Under the pieces are notes generated by a model, which made no database searches, was not told where the DNA came from, and saw only the letters and a program-made list of their open reading frames with translations. 64,000 nt of DNA from the NCBI RefSeq assembly GCF_014705715.1, contig NZ_JACXLC010000001.1:2479860-2543859 (forward strand). Direction: 5' to 3'. Numbering within the stretch: position 1 is the first letter of the stretch; each line of letters opens with the position of its first letter. Of this stretch, positions 32,685 through 41,016 are shown piece after piece. A program made the position numbers and the translations under genes. The DNA comes from Erythrobacter rubeus (GTDB lineage: Bacteria; Pseudomonadota; Alphaproteobacteria; Sphingomonadales; Sphingomonadaceae).

Positions 32685-32694
32685 GGCGAGGGGC

Positions 32695-33222
32695 ATAATC
32701 GCAAGGAATATCCTCATCACCGGCTTTTCGAGCGGAGGCAAGACGACGCTGCTCGGAGTGCTTGCCCGGCGCGGCCATACGGTGATCGAGGAGCCGGGTT
32801 TGCGAGTGATCCGCGCGGACGGGCCAAAGCCGTGGGACAATCTCGATGGCTTTATCACCGCCGCGCTCGAGCTTGCCCAAAGTGATCTGGAAGCGGCACG
32901 TGAAAGCGAAAATCTCACCTTCTTCGACCGCGGTGTCTTCGATGCCCTGTCCGGCCTCGCTTCGCGCCGGAGGGTGGACCTGAAAGAGCTTCTGCCGCAG
33001 CCCTTCCCCTATTCGGAGCCAGTGTTTTACGTTCCGCCATGGCCTGAGATTTACGAAAAGACCGAAGATCGGCAGCTCCCGATCGAAGCCGCGCTCGAAG
33101 AGGCAGCCACGCTCAAGCGTGATCTCGAACAGCTTGGCATTGCCCATGTGGAAGTGCCCAAAGTTCCGCCCGAGCAGCGCACCGATTTCGTGCTTTCGGT
33201 GTTGGGCAAACAGGGCGGGTGA
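32695..33222 (+). CDS. P-loop ATPase (COG3911-like) with ATA in place of a start codon
   Basis: A predicted small ATPase of about 175 residues. The Walker A motif ITGFSSGGKTTLL is encoded from 32716. The first in-frame standard start (GTG 32758) lies after it and would delete the P-loop. The frame upstream contains no ATG, GTG or TTG back past the porin stop; ATA at 32695 stands where family members would have Met (reading IIARNILITG), just after GCGAGGGG. Later conserved features are TFFDRGVFD and FYVPPWPEIYEKTEDRQ. Either ATA or ATC initiates, helped by coupling to the porin stop 11 bases upstream, or the gene has lost its start. Confidence 0.65.
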   Translation: MIARNILITGFSSGGKTTLLGVLARRGHTVIEEPGLRVIRADGPKPWDNLDGFITAALELAQSDLEAARESENLTFFDRGVFDALSGLASRRRVDLKELLPQPFPYSEPVFYVPPWPEIYEKTEDRQLPIEAALEEAATLKRDLEQLGIAHVEVPKVPPEQRTDFVLSVLGKQGG

Positions 33223-33533
33223 AAGCGTCCAACTAAATGCTCGCACGTTCGGATCAGTGCCTGATATGCTTATCGACGAGTTTCAAAACGACAGGCGTCT
33301 GCTTGCGACCCTAATCCCGGTCATTGCAAGTTGCCGGACCAGTGTCCGAAAGCGGTCGTCTGACAATTGGCGTCTAATGTCTGAAATTTGTGGTGAGTAG
33401 CGAACATGCGGGGGCAAGGCGATACCAAATCGGCTCCATCTGGCCCTTATGAAGACAAAGCACTAGGGCTTAGCTTGAGCATGCTGGGTACACCGAGGCT
33501 GCGCAACTTACCGGAAGGATGAAGGGATCATCC
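33223..33533. other. Intergenic region, no gene seen, lower GC
   Basis: A 311-base stretch between the P-loop ATPase and a small membrane protein gene. Short frames are interrupted, and nothing resembles a known RNA or protein. It marks the left edge of a segment with visibly lower GC than its flanks, so it may be eroded transferred DNA. Confidence 0.45.
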
Positions 33534-34001
33534 ATGGAGTTTGAAACTGTTGCTGTCGCAACGCGCATCACTGCGCGCATTTCCCTGGTCCTTTTTGCGT
33601 TCGCATTCGTTGCTGAGACGATCAAATTCGGGCGCAATCACTATTCCCTAGTATGGGGAAGCTTTGTTCTGGCGCACATCGTGCACATGATCTGTGTGGT
33701 GGCATATTTCATTGTTCTGGGGGAGCCTCCTGAGCTTACGCCAGCACTCGGGACACTAGTGGCCGGGCTCGTAGCGCTTGGCTGGATAGCTACAGATTTG
33801 ATCCGAAAGAGAATTGCGAGTGCATCACGAATGATGCCGACCGTATGCAGTTGGTACCTCTGGTTCCTGTTTTGTATGGCGCATGTATCTCGCTTGCTTG
33901 ACCCTGAGCGCGGCAGCTGGATAAACGTACCCTTGCTTATCGTCGCCTTCGGTTCCGGTGTTGTCCGGATTGTGTTGCTTCGGCGAGCACCTCAACCATA
34001 A
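33534..34001 (+). CDS. Four-helix membrane protein, function unknown
   Basis: A 155-residue hydrophobic protein with about four membrane segments (about 11-26, 36-57, 66-85 and 100-118) and a last one near 130-147. His pairs occur in the second segment (VLAHIVHMICVV). The ATG at 33534 follows GAAGGGA at good spacing; an in-frame ATG at 33519 has no space for one. Codon use and GC are lower than in neighbouring genes, as in the methyltransferase gene 69 bases downstream, so the two may have arrived together. I do not recognise the family. Confidence 0.65.
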   Translation: MEFETVAVATRITARISLVLFAFAFVAETIKFGRNHYSLVWGSFVLAHIVHMICVVAYFIVLGEPPELTPALGTLVAGLVALGWIATDLIRKRIASASRMMPTVCSWYLWFLFCMAHVSRLLDPERGSWINVPLLIVAFGSGVVRIVLLRRAPQP

Positions 34002-34070
34002 ATCTTGCCGCGCTTTGGCAATGGAAAAAGCGGTGGTCGGGCTTGGGCTGTGCAGCACAAGAGGCGAAGA

Positions 34071-34835
34071 ATGAACGAAGTCCAATCCTTTTATGATGAG
34101 CTATCTTCTCAGTACCATCTGATCTTCGAGGACTGGGAGCGTTGGATTTACACCCAAAGCAATTGCGTCGCCAATCTGATTGGGCCGCCTGATGCCGTTG
34201 GCCAAATACTCGATTGCGCATGCGGCATCGGCTCCCAAGTCTTGGGCTTGGCGAGTATGGGCTACACTGTTGATGGGTGCGATATCTCCCAAGGCGCAAT
34301 TGAGCGCGCAAAGCGCGAAGCTGAGCAGCGCAAACTAGAAATTGACCTATGGGTGGATGACATGCGCTCGTTGTCTGAAGTTGGTCACAGACAATATGAT
34401 GTAATTTTATGCATGGACAACGCGATACCTCATCTCGCCTCGGATGAAGAGATAGCCAATGCGCTCAGCGCAATGAAGCGTTGCTTGAAGCCCGGAGGTA
34501 AATTGGCGCTCAGCGTAAGGGACTACGCGCCACTTCTTCAGGATAAGCCTAGTTTTACTCCGCCGCGCATTCATCATTTGGAGAATGAGAAGCGCATTGT
34601 GTTTCAAGTCTGGGATTGGCTTGATGATCGACGATACGAGCTACACCTTCACATCTGCAGAGAAACCGCCTCCGGCTGGTCCAACTCACATTTCGTGAGC
34701 CGCTATCGCGCCGTGACTATCGAGGAAGTTTGCAAGATCCTGATGCTGATCGGTTTCATAGACGTCAGAAAACTCTCGCCGGATGAAACCGGTGCACATC
34801 AGCCCGTGATAATGGCGCAAGTGCCTTCCATTTGA
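34071..34835 (+). CDS. Class I SAM-dependent methyltransferase
   Basis: A 254-residue methyltransferase. Motif I is ILDCACGIGSQVLGLA near residues 45-60, the acidic SAM-ribose contact is in VDGCDIS near 68, motif II/III is DVILCMDNAIPHL, and motif IV is LKPGGKLALSVRD. The N-terminal FYDELSSQYHLIFEDWE resembles glycine/sarcosine N-methyltransferase-like proteins, but the substrate is not determined. I counted 45% GC in bases 34081-34140 and 50% in 34561-34620, against 70% in 36121-36180, so the gene is probably of foreign origin. Confidence 0.85.
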   Translation: MNEVQSFYDELSSQYHLIFEDWERWIYTQSNCVANLIGPPDAVGQILDCACGIGSQVLGLASMGYTVDGCDISQGAIERAKREAEQRKLEIDLWVDDMRSLSEVGHRQYDVILCMDNAIPHLASDEEIANALSAMKRCLKPGGKLALSVRDYAPLLQDKPSFTPPRIHHLENEKRIVFQVWDWLDDRRYELHLHICRETASGWSNSHFVSRYRAVTIEEVCKILMLIGFIDVRKLSPDETGAHQPVIMAQVPSI

Positions 34836-34863
34836 GGCATGGCTATATGAGCGGGACATTTTA

Positions 34864-34974
34864 CTAGCAGTAACTTCCGCTTTCACCCCAGAACCAGACC
34901 CCCGAAACGCGGCCCTTCTCGGCCAGCTCGGCCACCCGTGCGCGCAAGGCGGCTCTGGCATCGTCTTCGGCCAT
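34864..34974 (-). CDS. Small ORF, 36 residues, hypothetical
   Basis: ATG at 34974, TAG at 34864-34866 followed at once by an in-frame TAA (double stop). AGGGAGCG lies about 7 bases before ATG. The product starts with an amphipathic charged helix (MAEDDARAALRARVAELAEK) and ends with an aromatic Gly-rich tail (GVWFWGESGSYC). The ribosome site, double stop and non-random composition support a real gene. It is too short for family recognition. It lies between the low-GC insert and ung. Confidence 0.5.
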   Translation of the reverse strand: MAEDDARAALRARVAELAEKGRVSGVWFWGESGSYC

Positions 34975-35252
34975 CGGCGTCGCTCCCTATCGGCACTTTC
35001 CTACAGCGGTGCGCGCAGGGCAAGGTGATCGCGCCTTTCCGCGCTGCCTGAATGAGCGGGCGGGCATGTGCCGCGCACACGGATTTGGAAAGTCACACTG
35101 CGATCATGGAAACTGACACTTTCGCACCGCCCGATCGGGCCAAAACCGCGCTTTTCCGGGCGCGCGAGGGGTCGGACGGTTTTTTCCAAAGGTATGGGAT
35201 GCGCGGTCCATATCTCCACGCGCACATTGTCCGCGCCTGCGCTGCAAGCTCG
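34975..35252. other. Intergenic region, no gene seen
   Basis: A 278-base gap downstream of ung. It would contain the promoter of the 36-codon ORF. A plus-strand frame from 35106 stays open through the antisense of ung, but it looks like a codon-bias effect. No terminator is visible. Confidence 0.4.
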
Positions 35253-35939
35253 CTACAGCGACCAGTCGATCGCGCCGCGACCATGCGCCTCCAGAAAGGC
35301 GTTCGCCTGGCTGAAAGGACGCGATCCGAAGAAGCCGGAATGCGCCGAAAGCGGGCTGGGGTGCGGGCTGGTGAGGACAAGGTGATGGCTCGCCGATCCC
35401 AACGCGGCCACGCGCCCTGCCTTCTTGCGCGCGTGGCTGCCCCACAGGATGAATACGGTCGGCTCGCCGCGTTCGGCCACAGCCCTGACTGCGGCATCGG
35501 TGATCGCGTCCCAGCCGCGCCCGGCATGGCTGCCCGCCTGCGCCGCCTCGACCGTCAGCGTGTTGTTGAGCAGCAGCACGCCCTGCTCCGCCCAGCGCGA
35601 CAGGTTGCCGCTCGCGGGCTGCGCGATGCCGAGATCGCTCTCCAGTTCCTTGTAGATGTTGCGAAGAGATGGCGGGATCTTCACCCCGTCCTTGACCGAG
35701 AATGCCAGCCCGTGCGCCTGTCCCGGCCCGTGATAGGGATCCTGCCCGAGGATGACGACGCGTACGTCCTCCAGAGGGGTCAGCGCCAGCGCGGTCAGGC
35801 GCTCCCCGCGCGGCGGAAACACGGTCTTCCCGGCATCCTCCTGGGCACGCAGCCAGCCTCCAAGCTTGCGCGCTTCGGTAGTCTGCAGCGCCGGCTCAAG
35901 CGCCGGGCGCCAGCTTTCGGGGATGTCGTCCTGGGCCAT
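35253..35939 (-). CDS. ung: Uracil-DNA glycosylase (family 1)
   Basis: Removes uracil from DNA to start base-excision repair. The 228-residue product has the water-activating motif GQDPYHGPGQAHGLAFSV near residues 65-82 (catalytic Asp in QDPYH). It also has LLLNNTLTVE, the uracil-binding segment, and the DNA-intercalation loop HPSPLSAHSGFFG (His and Leu) near the C-terminus. It is divergent from the ribonuclease D gene with 84 bases between starts. Confidence 0.96.
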   Translation of the reverse strand: MAQDDIPESWRPALEPALQTTEARKLGGWLRAQEDAGKTVFPPRGERLTALALTPLEDVRVVILGQDPYHGPGQAHGLAFSVKDGVKIPPSLRNIYKELESDLGIAQPASGNLSRWAEQGVLLLNNTLTVEAAQAGSHAGRGWDAITDAAVRAVAERGEPTVFILWGSHARKKAGRVAALGSASHHLVLTSPHPSPLSAHSGFFGSRPFSQANAFLEAHGRGAIDWSL

Positions 35940-36023
35940 GCGGGTCGCAGCATAGACCGGCGGGGGCGCGGCGCGCCACTCGCCCCTTTCCCTCTATCCC
36001 CATGTGGCGTAGGGCAGAGGCAT

Positions 36024-36644
36024 ATGGCCGTACACTTTCACGAAGAAGACCTGCCCGAAGGCGTCCTTCAAGGAACCGCCGCGCTCGCCGTAGACACCGA
36101 GACCATGGGCCTCATCACTCACCGCGACCGGCTCTGCGTCGTCCAGATCAGCGACGGGACCGGCGATGAGCACCTCGTGCGCTTCTCCCCGGGAAGCGAG
36201 TACGAAGCGCCGAACCTCACCGCGCTGCTTGCCGATACGAGCCGCACGAAGCTGTACCATTACGCGCGGTTCGATCTCGCCGCGATCTCGTACTATCTCG
36301 GCGTGATGGCAGCGCCGGTGTTCTGCACCAAGATCGCGAGCAAGCTGGTGCGGACCTACACCGACCGGCACGGGCTTAAAAACCTCACCGACGAACTGCT
36401 GGGTGAAAGCATTTCGAAGCAGCAGCAAAGCTCCGACTGGGGCGGGCCGGTACTGAACGATGCGCAGCGCGACTATGCCGCATCCGATGTGCGCTTCCTC
36501 CACCGCTTGCGTGATGAGCTGAAGACACGGCTCGAACGCGAAGGGCGCATGCATATTGCGCAGGCGTGTTTCGACTTCCTCCCGACACGCGCCGAACTCG
36601 ACATTGCCGGCTGGGCCGAGCACGACATCTTCAACCACTCCTGA
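36024..36644 (+). CDS. Ribonuclease D-like 3'-5' exonuclease
   Basis: A 206-residue DEDDy-type exonuclease domain. Exo I is ALAVDTETMGL (D and E near residues 24 and 26), Exo II is KLYHYARFDLAAI, and Exo III is DAQRDYAASDVRFLHRL (Tyr and Asp). It lacks the HRDC domains of full-length RNase D, as is common in alphaproteobacterial proteins annotated so. The start is placed at 36024; the frame is open far upstream (to 35052) but only as antisense of ung. Followed by lptC, a common order in this class. Confidence 0.9.
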   Translation: MAVHFHEEDLPEGVLQGTAALAVDTETMGLITHRDRLCVVQISDGTGDEHLVRFSPGSEYEAPNLTALLADTSRTKLYHYARFDLAAISYYLGVMAAPVFCTKIASKLVRTYTDRHGLKNLTDELLGESISKQQQSSDWGGPVLNDAQRDYAASDVRFLHRLRDELKTRLEREGRMHIAQACFDFLPTRAELDIAGWAEHDIFNHS

Positions 36645-36673
36645 TCGCCTGCGAAAGTCCACTCCGTCCCGTC

Positions 36674-37339
36674 ATGGTCATCAAGCGCCGCATCGAAACC
36701 AGCCAAGCGAAGGAGCTGCGCAGCAAGCGGCAGCGCTTTGCCGCGCCGGGCGGCTCGCATGACAAGCTGATCGGGTTCCTCGCCCGCGCCCTGCCCGTCG
36801 GAGTAGGGGTGCTAGCCGCGCTGATGGTGATCACGCCGCTGAGCCCGCGCGGCGAAGTCAGCTTCCTGCTCGACCGCAACAAGGTCGCCGTGATCAATGA
36901 GCGACTGAGCGTCGACAATGCGATGTATCGCGGCCGTGACGATGAAGGTCGGCCGTTCTCGATCAGCGCAGGCGAGGCCGTCCAGCGATCCAGCGTCGAA
37001 GGACTGGTCCGCATGGATGAGCTGATCGCGCAAATGCTGCTCTCCGATGGTCCGGCCCGCATCAGCGCGCCCGGCGGTGTCTACGACATCAATGAGGAGA
37101 TCGTCGACATCAGCGGCGCGGTGGTCCTGAAGGCTGCCGATGGCTATTCGATGGTGGCTCGCGGCGTTTCGGTCGACCTCGAAGAGCGCACGATGCGCGG
37201 CGATGACGGCGTCGAAGGCGCGGTCCCGGCGGGAAGCTTCTCCGCCGACACGATGCGCGCCGATCTTGAAGAACGCACGATTACACTCGATGGAAATGCG
37301 CGGTTGCAGATGATCCCCGGCGAATTGAGGATTCCATGA
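36674..37339 (+). CDS. lptC: LPS export protein LptC
   Basis: A bitopic inner-membrane protein that passes LPS from the LptBFG transporter to LptA. The 221 residues have a basic cytoplasmic N-terminus, one membrane helix (about 32-55, FLARALPVGVGVLAALMVIT) and a periplasmic LptC/OstA-type beta domain. The lptA ATG overlaps its stop. The position between an RNase D gene and lptA supports the call, since sequence identity in this family is low. ATG 36674 starts the basic segment. Confidence 0.88.
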   Translation: MVIKRRIETSQAKELRSKRQRFAAPGGSHDKLIGFLARALPVGVGVLAALMVITPLSPRGEVSFLLDRNKVAVINERLSVDNAMYRGRDDEGRPFSISAGEAVQRSSVEGLVRMDELIAQMLLSDGPARISAPGGVYDINEEIVDISGAVVLKAADGYSMVARGVSVDLEERTMRGDDGVEGAVPAGSFSADTMRADLEERTITLDGNARLQMIPGELRIP

Positions 37340-37908
37340 CAGCGATGAAGAAAACCGTGATGACAACAAAGCCTCTCGGCAGCATCGCCTTTGGCTGGAT
37401 GGCGGGCGGGTTTGCCCTGACACTGGCGGTAGCGGGCGGTATCGGGCTGCAGGCGCAGGGCATCGCATCGCACAACACCAATGCGCCGGTCACTTACGAT
37501 GCAGGTTCGATAGAACTGCAGGACCGCCAGAACCGCGTGACTCTGTCGGGAGGCGTCATCGTGACGCAGGCGGGGCTGACGGTGCGATCCAACCGGATGC
37601 TGGTGAACTTCACGGATGACGGCTCGCTCGACATCCAGCGGATCACGGCAACCGGCGGCGTGCGGGTCACGCGCGGAAACGAGAGCGCGACGGGCGATGT
37701 GGCGATCTACGATTTCAATCGGCGCATCATCACGATGGCGGGCGATGTGAGCCTGCGGCGCGGGACCGACACGCTCAACGGTGGACGCCTTACGATCGAC
37801 CTGCAAAGCGGCGTGTCGAGCGTGGATGGAAGGGCCTCGGGCACGGCCGGTTCGCCCGGAAGTTCGGAAGGAAGAGTGACCGGCTCGTTCTCGGTACCGC
37901 AAGACTAG
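37336..37908 (+). CDS. lptA: LPS transport periplasmic protein LptA
   Basis: A 190-residue OstA/LptA-fold protein. A signal anchor (about residues 14-42, ending GLQAQG) is followed by the beta-jellyroll with the repeats typical of the family: YDAGSIELQDRQNRVTLSGGVIVTQ, LTVRSNRMLVNF and YDFNRRIITMAGDVSL. A Gly/Ser-rich tail follows. It bridges LptC and the outer-membrane LptD. It overlaps lptC by 4 bases. The usual next gene, lptB, is absent here; a convergent glycosyltransferase gene follows after 28 bases. Confidence 0.9.
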   Translation: MTAMKKTVMTTKPLGSIAFGWMAGGFALTLAVAGGIGLQAQGIASHNTNAPVTYDAGSIELQDRQNRVTLSGGVIVTQAGLTVRSNRMLVNFTDDGSLDIQRITATGGVRVTRGNESATGDVAIYDFNRRIITMAGDVSLRRGTDTLNGGRLTIDLQSGVSSVDGRASGTAGSPGSSEGRVTGSFSVPQD

Positions 37909-37936
37909 CCGAAGCCGAAAGCGGCTTTCGCCGCGA

Positions 37937-39340
37937 TCAGTAGGCTTTGTCGTGCGTGAGCACGCGCAAGGTTTTCAGAATGATCCGGAAATCGCGCATG
38001 AGCGACCACCCGGCGATGTACTCCAGATCCGATTGCACCCGATCGGTCAGGTCCTTTGTCTGCTCGGTCGCGCCGCGGTGCCCCCGCACCTGCGCGAGCC
38101 CGGTTAGGCCTGGCTTCAGGCAGTGCCGCTGCCAATAGAGCTCGTGGATCTGCCAGAAATACCGCTTCTCCGCTTGGCTGGCGGCAGCATGCGGGCGAGG
38201 GCCGACGATTGACATCTCGCCGCGCAGGACGTTGATCAGCTGCGGGATCTCATCGATGCTCGTGCGCCGGATGAATGCCCCGATGGGCGTCACACGGTCG
38301 TCGTGCCTCGCCGTAGATCGAACCCCGCTTGCATCGAGCCCGTCCATTCGCATCGAGCGGAATTTGAGCAGCCTGAAGAACTGATTGCCGCGCCCAGTGC
38401 GTTCCTGAAAGAACAATACTGGCCCGCCATCTGTCACCTTGATGGCAATAGCGACTGCAAGCAGAAGCGGGGAAAGCAGAATGAGCCCGCAAGATGCTGC
38501 AAACACGTCGAAGGCGCGTTTCATGGCCCGTCCGCGCAGGCTCAAGGGGCCAGTCGACACAACCAGGGTCGTTCGGTCCGGGTTCTCGTACCGCTGGACA
38601 CCCAGCGCCCCAAGTTCGCGCGCCGGCTCGCTCACTATCTCGCAGTGAACGCCGAACGACTTCAATCGGAAAGCCCATTGGTTCCGCCGCTCCGGCGAAC
38701 AGCTTACGATAACCTTGTCCCTGTTGCGGAGCAGTTTACCGAGCCGGTCCAGCACATGAGGATCGTCTGCGGCGGGGTCGATATCGTATTGCCTGGCCGA
38801 GATCACATCGGCCGTGGCCAGTGCAAACTCCGGCCCCTCATCCTGAATGATCAGGAAATTGCGGGTCTTTCCCTGCCAGAAATGATCGATCAGGCGGATG
38901 ATCAGCCACCGCGATGCAACCAACGCAATCGCGGTAAACAACAGACCCAGTGTAACGCCAACACGCGAAAACTGGGCCGAAGACTTGGTGTAGAAAGCGA
39001 CGAAACTGACGAGCGCTGCCGACATGAACAGCGAGGTCACCGCCTGCCGTGCGGCATAGATCCAGTCGGCGAGCGCCCGCGCACCATAGGATCTGTTGTA
39101 TAGCGCAATCGTGAAATAGAGCGGCAAAATCGTTTGCGCCGCGATCAGCGACTGGTTCTGCCACCAGAACCCGTCGTAAACGAAAGCAGCGGTCACGAAA
39201 GCAAGATGCACGATGGCGGCATCCAAGGCCATCATTGCAATATAACTGTGGACGCGCCTTTTCTCGAGCGACGGGACGACTTTCGTCTCGATCTCGTCGA
39301 TCTTTTCGGTCTTTAAGAGCGGACCGGTGATCTTGTTCAT
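37937..39340 (-). CDS. Polyprenyl-phosphate sugar phosphotransferase (priming glycosyltransferase)
   Basis: Starts exopolysaccharide or O-unit synthesis by placing a sugar-1-phosphate on undecaprenyl phosphate. The 467-residue protein has four N-terminal membrane helices (about 35-160), a Rossmann-like middle, a fifth membrane helix (KRAFDVFAASCGLILLSPLL, near 270) and the catalytic bacterial sugar transferase domain with FFQERTGR, FRSMRMD, SIVGPRPHA and CLKPGLTGLAQVRG. No polymerase or flippase genes are adjacent, so it is an isolated initiator. galU is elsewhere in the window. Confidence 0.92.
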   Translation of the reverse strand: MNKITGPLLKTEKIDEIETKVVPSLEKRRVHSYIAMMALDAAIVHLAFVTAAFVYDGFWWQNQSLIAAQTILPLYFTIALYNRSYGARALADWIYAARQAVTSLFMSAALVSFVAFYTKSSAQFSRVGVTLGLLFTAIALVASRWLIIRLIDHFWQGKTRNFLIIQDEGPEFALATADVISARQYDIDPAADDPHVLDRLGKLLRNRDKVIVSCSPERRNQWAFRLKSFGVHCEIVSEPARELGALGVQRYENPDRTTLVVSTGPLSLRGRAMKRAFDVFAASCGLILLSPLLLAVAIAIKVTDGGPVLFFQERTGRGNQFFRLLKFRSMRMDGLDASGVRSTARHDDRVTPIGAFIRRTSIDEIPQLINVLRGEMSIVGPRPHAAASQAEKRYFWQIHELYWQRHCLKPGLTGLAQVRGHRGATEQTKDLTDRVQSDLEYIAGWSLMRDFRIILKTLRVLTHDKAY

Positions 39341-39357
39341 GCGGCGCGTATCCCGAC

Positions 39358-39376
39358 AAACACTTATTACGTGTTT
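39358..39376. promoter_or_regulatory. Dyad upstream of the priming glycosyltransferase
   Basis: AAACAC-TTATTAC-GTGTTT, a perfect 6-7-6 inverted repeat 18 bases before the glycosyltransferase start codon. The AT-rich spacer could form part of a -10 region. It looks like an operator, or a hairpin in the leader. The regulator is unknown. Confidence 0.45.
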
Positions 39377-39446
39377 TCCCTGATCCCACGTTTACGCAGA
39401 AAACCACGCCAATGGCGACCGCAATCGGCCGTTTCTCCTCAAATTG

Positions 39447-40487
39447 TCATCGTTTCACCGCAAACCGAGCGATCTCAGCGAGGTCCTGAGCGAGCAGCAG
39501 CTCTGCCGACTGGCTGTTCGCAAGCAGGTTGCGATGCAGCCCGACGAGGCGCGGGATCAGCCGGTCCAGCTTCGATCTGTGCCAGCGCGCAAGTTGCTGA
39601 CGTATGTCGCGTTCCTCTTTCCAGAAGATACCGAGCTGCGCCTTTTCGCCCTTGCTCAGATTATCGAAAGACCCGCGCGGGCCCAGCTTTGCGAGGATTT
39701 GCGCCAGTTGCGCCGCGCGTCGTTCCAGCGCGAGCAGCAGGCCGACCGGATTAAGGCCCAGTTCGCGCATCCGGCGTATCTCAGTGGATAGCCGGTTTAT
39801 CTCTCCGCCCATGACTGCATTGACCACGGGCTGGAAACCGTCCTCCTCGGTCGCGGCGCCGATTTCGGCGTAATCCTCGACGCTCGCAGCTTTGGGCGAT
39901 TGCGGGTCGGCATCGCAGTATAGCGCGAGCTTGGTCACTTCCGATTGCGCAAGTCGCACATCGAGCCCGGCCGCGCGCGCGATCCGCTCGGCCAGATCGC
40001 CGCCGAGCCTGAGCCCGGCCGCATCGGCCATGGCCCGCACCGATACTGCGACGCTCATCATGTCGGGCGGGTAGAACATCGCAACCAGCGCATCCTTGCG
40101 CTTGTCGAGCAGTTTCGCGGTGCGTGATTTGTCGGTTGCCGATGTCGCGACAATCAGGACCGGCGCAGCGTCGCCGCCGCCTGCTTCGCTCGTTTCGATG
40201 AGTGCCTTAACCGCATCATGCGCCTCATCGCCGCTCGCGCGGACGAGGATATGACGCTTGTCACCGAACAGGGATTCCGAACGCGCCTCATCGCCAAGCA
40301 TTGCGGGATCGCGTCGCAGGTCCGCGCCGGAAATATCGAAGCGCTCACCCGCATCGGCCATCGCCTCGACGACCTTCGCCGCCGCGGCGGACGCGCCTGC
40401 TTCATCGGGACCGCAGAAAAAGAAGATATTCGCCTGATCGGCCCCGCGCGGAAGGCCTCGCGCAAAATCCTTTTGCGTGGCCTTCAT
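39447..40487 (-). CDS. holA: DNA polymerase III delta subunit
   Basis: The clamp-loader subunit that opens the beta clamp. The 346-residue length is usual. The N-terminal AAA-like fold has FFFCGPDEAGASAAAAKV (a degenerate P-loop, since delta does not bind ATP), then RLAQSEVTKLALYC and ALERRAAQLAQI in the collar region. The call is strengthened by gene order: leuS-lptE-holA is conserved in alphaproteobacteria. It starts 19 bases after the lptE stop. Confidence 0.88.
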   Translation of the reverse strand: MKATQKDFARGLPRGADQANIFFFCGPDEAGASAAAAKVVEAMADAGERFDISGADLRRDPAMLGDEARSESLFGDKRHILVRASGDEAHDAVKALIETSEAGGGDAAPVLIVATSATDKSRTAKLLDKRKDALVAMFYPPDMMSVAVSVRAMADAAGLRLGGDLAERIARAAGLDVRLAQSEVTKLALYCDADPQSPKAASVEDYAEIGAATEEDGFQPVVNAVMGGEINRLSTEIRRMRELGLNPVGLLLALERRAAQLAQILAKLGPRGSFDNLSKGEKAQLGIFWKEERDIRQQLARWHRSKLDRLIPRLVGLHRNLLANSQSAELLLAQDLAEIARFAVKR

Positions 40488-40506
40488 CGCCGCCTCGCTG
40501 CCCTAC

Positions 40507-41016
40507 TCACTGGCCAGCGGCGCCTTCAGCCTGGCTCCTCAGAGAAAGGGCGATACGGGTCGTCATCCGGTCCGCGATTTCCCTTGCCAGATCCTCCAGC
40601 GCGGTCTGCTCTGCCGCGATCGTTGCATATTCGCTCGAGACCACGTCGATACCGGAATCGAAACCGTCGGTCGCATCGAGCAGGATTTCGCCGGATGCGA
40701 GATCGACCAGCTGATAGCGGGCGCGCAGGATGCGGCGCTCCCGGCTAATCGTATCGTCGTTCAGGACGCCGAGCGCCTGCAGCGAATCGTCGAGCCGAAC
40801 GTCGAGGCGATAGGCGGGTGCAGCCTCACCCGCCGCTCCAAACCTGTCGACCAGCGCGTTGCGCACCAGCCAGCCAGCGCGGCCGGGGATCGCGGGGACA
40901 TCGATTGCAGCGAGGCCCTGTGCCACGCCCGCACTGCTGCCGCCTGCATACATCGGCTGAAGCCCGCAACCAGCGAGCGCGAGCAACGCGGCGAAGAGGC
41001 CGGCAAGGCGCATCAT
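40507..41016 (-). CDS. lptE: LPS-assembly lipoprotein LptE
   Basis: The plug lipoprotein of the outer-membrane LPS translocon LptD. The signal ends at the lipobox LAGC17 ([17 protein letters not shown]), and the mature protein begins [10 protein letters not shown], a common start for alphaproteobacterial LptE. The rest is a small alpha/beta domain with a helical C-terminus. The first ATG overlaps the leuS stop; the second in-frame ATG is the next codon. Identity in this family is low, so the order leuS-lptE-holA is part of the evidence. Confidence 0.88.
   Translation of the reverse strand: MMRLAGLFAALLALAGCGLQPMYAGGSSAGVAQGLAAIDVPAIPGRAGWLVRNALVDRFGAAGEAAPAYRLDVRLDDSLQALGVLNDDTISRERRILRARYQLVDLASGEILLDATDGFDSGIDVVSSEYATIAAEQTALEDLAREIADRMTTRIALSLRSQAEGAAGQ

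Noticed and set aside
35052..36644. 530-codon open frame on the plus strand
   Set aside because: It runs antisense through all of ung before reaching the RNase D-like gene; only the part from 36024 has a recognisable protein. GC-rich codon bias keeps antisense frames open.
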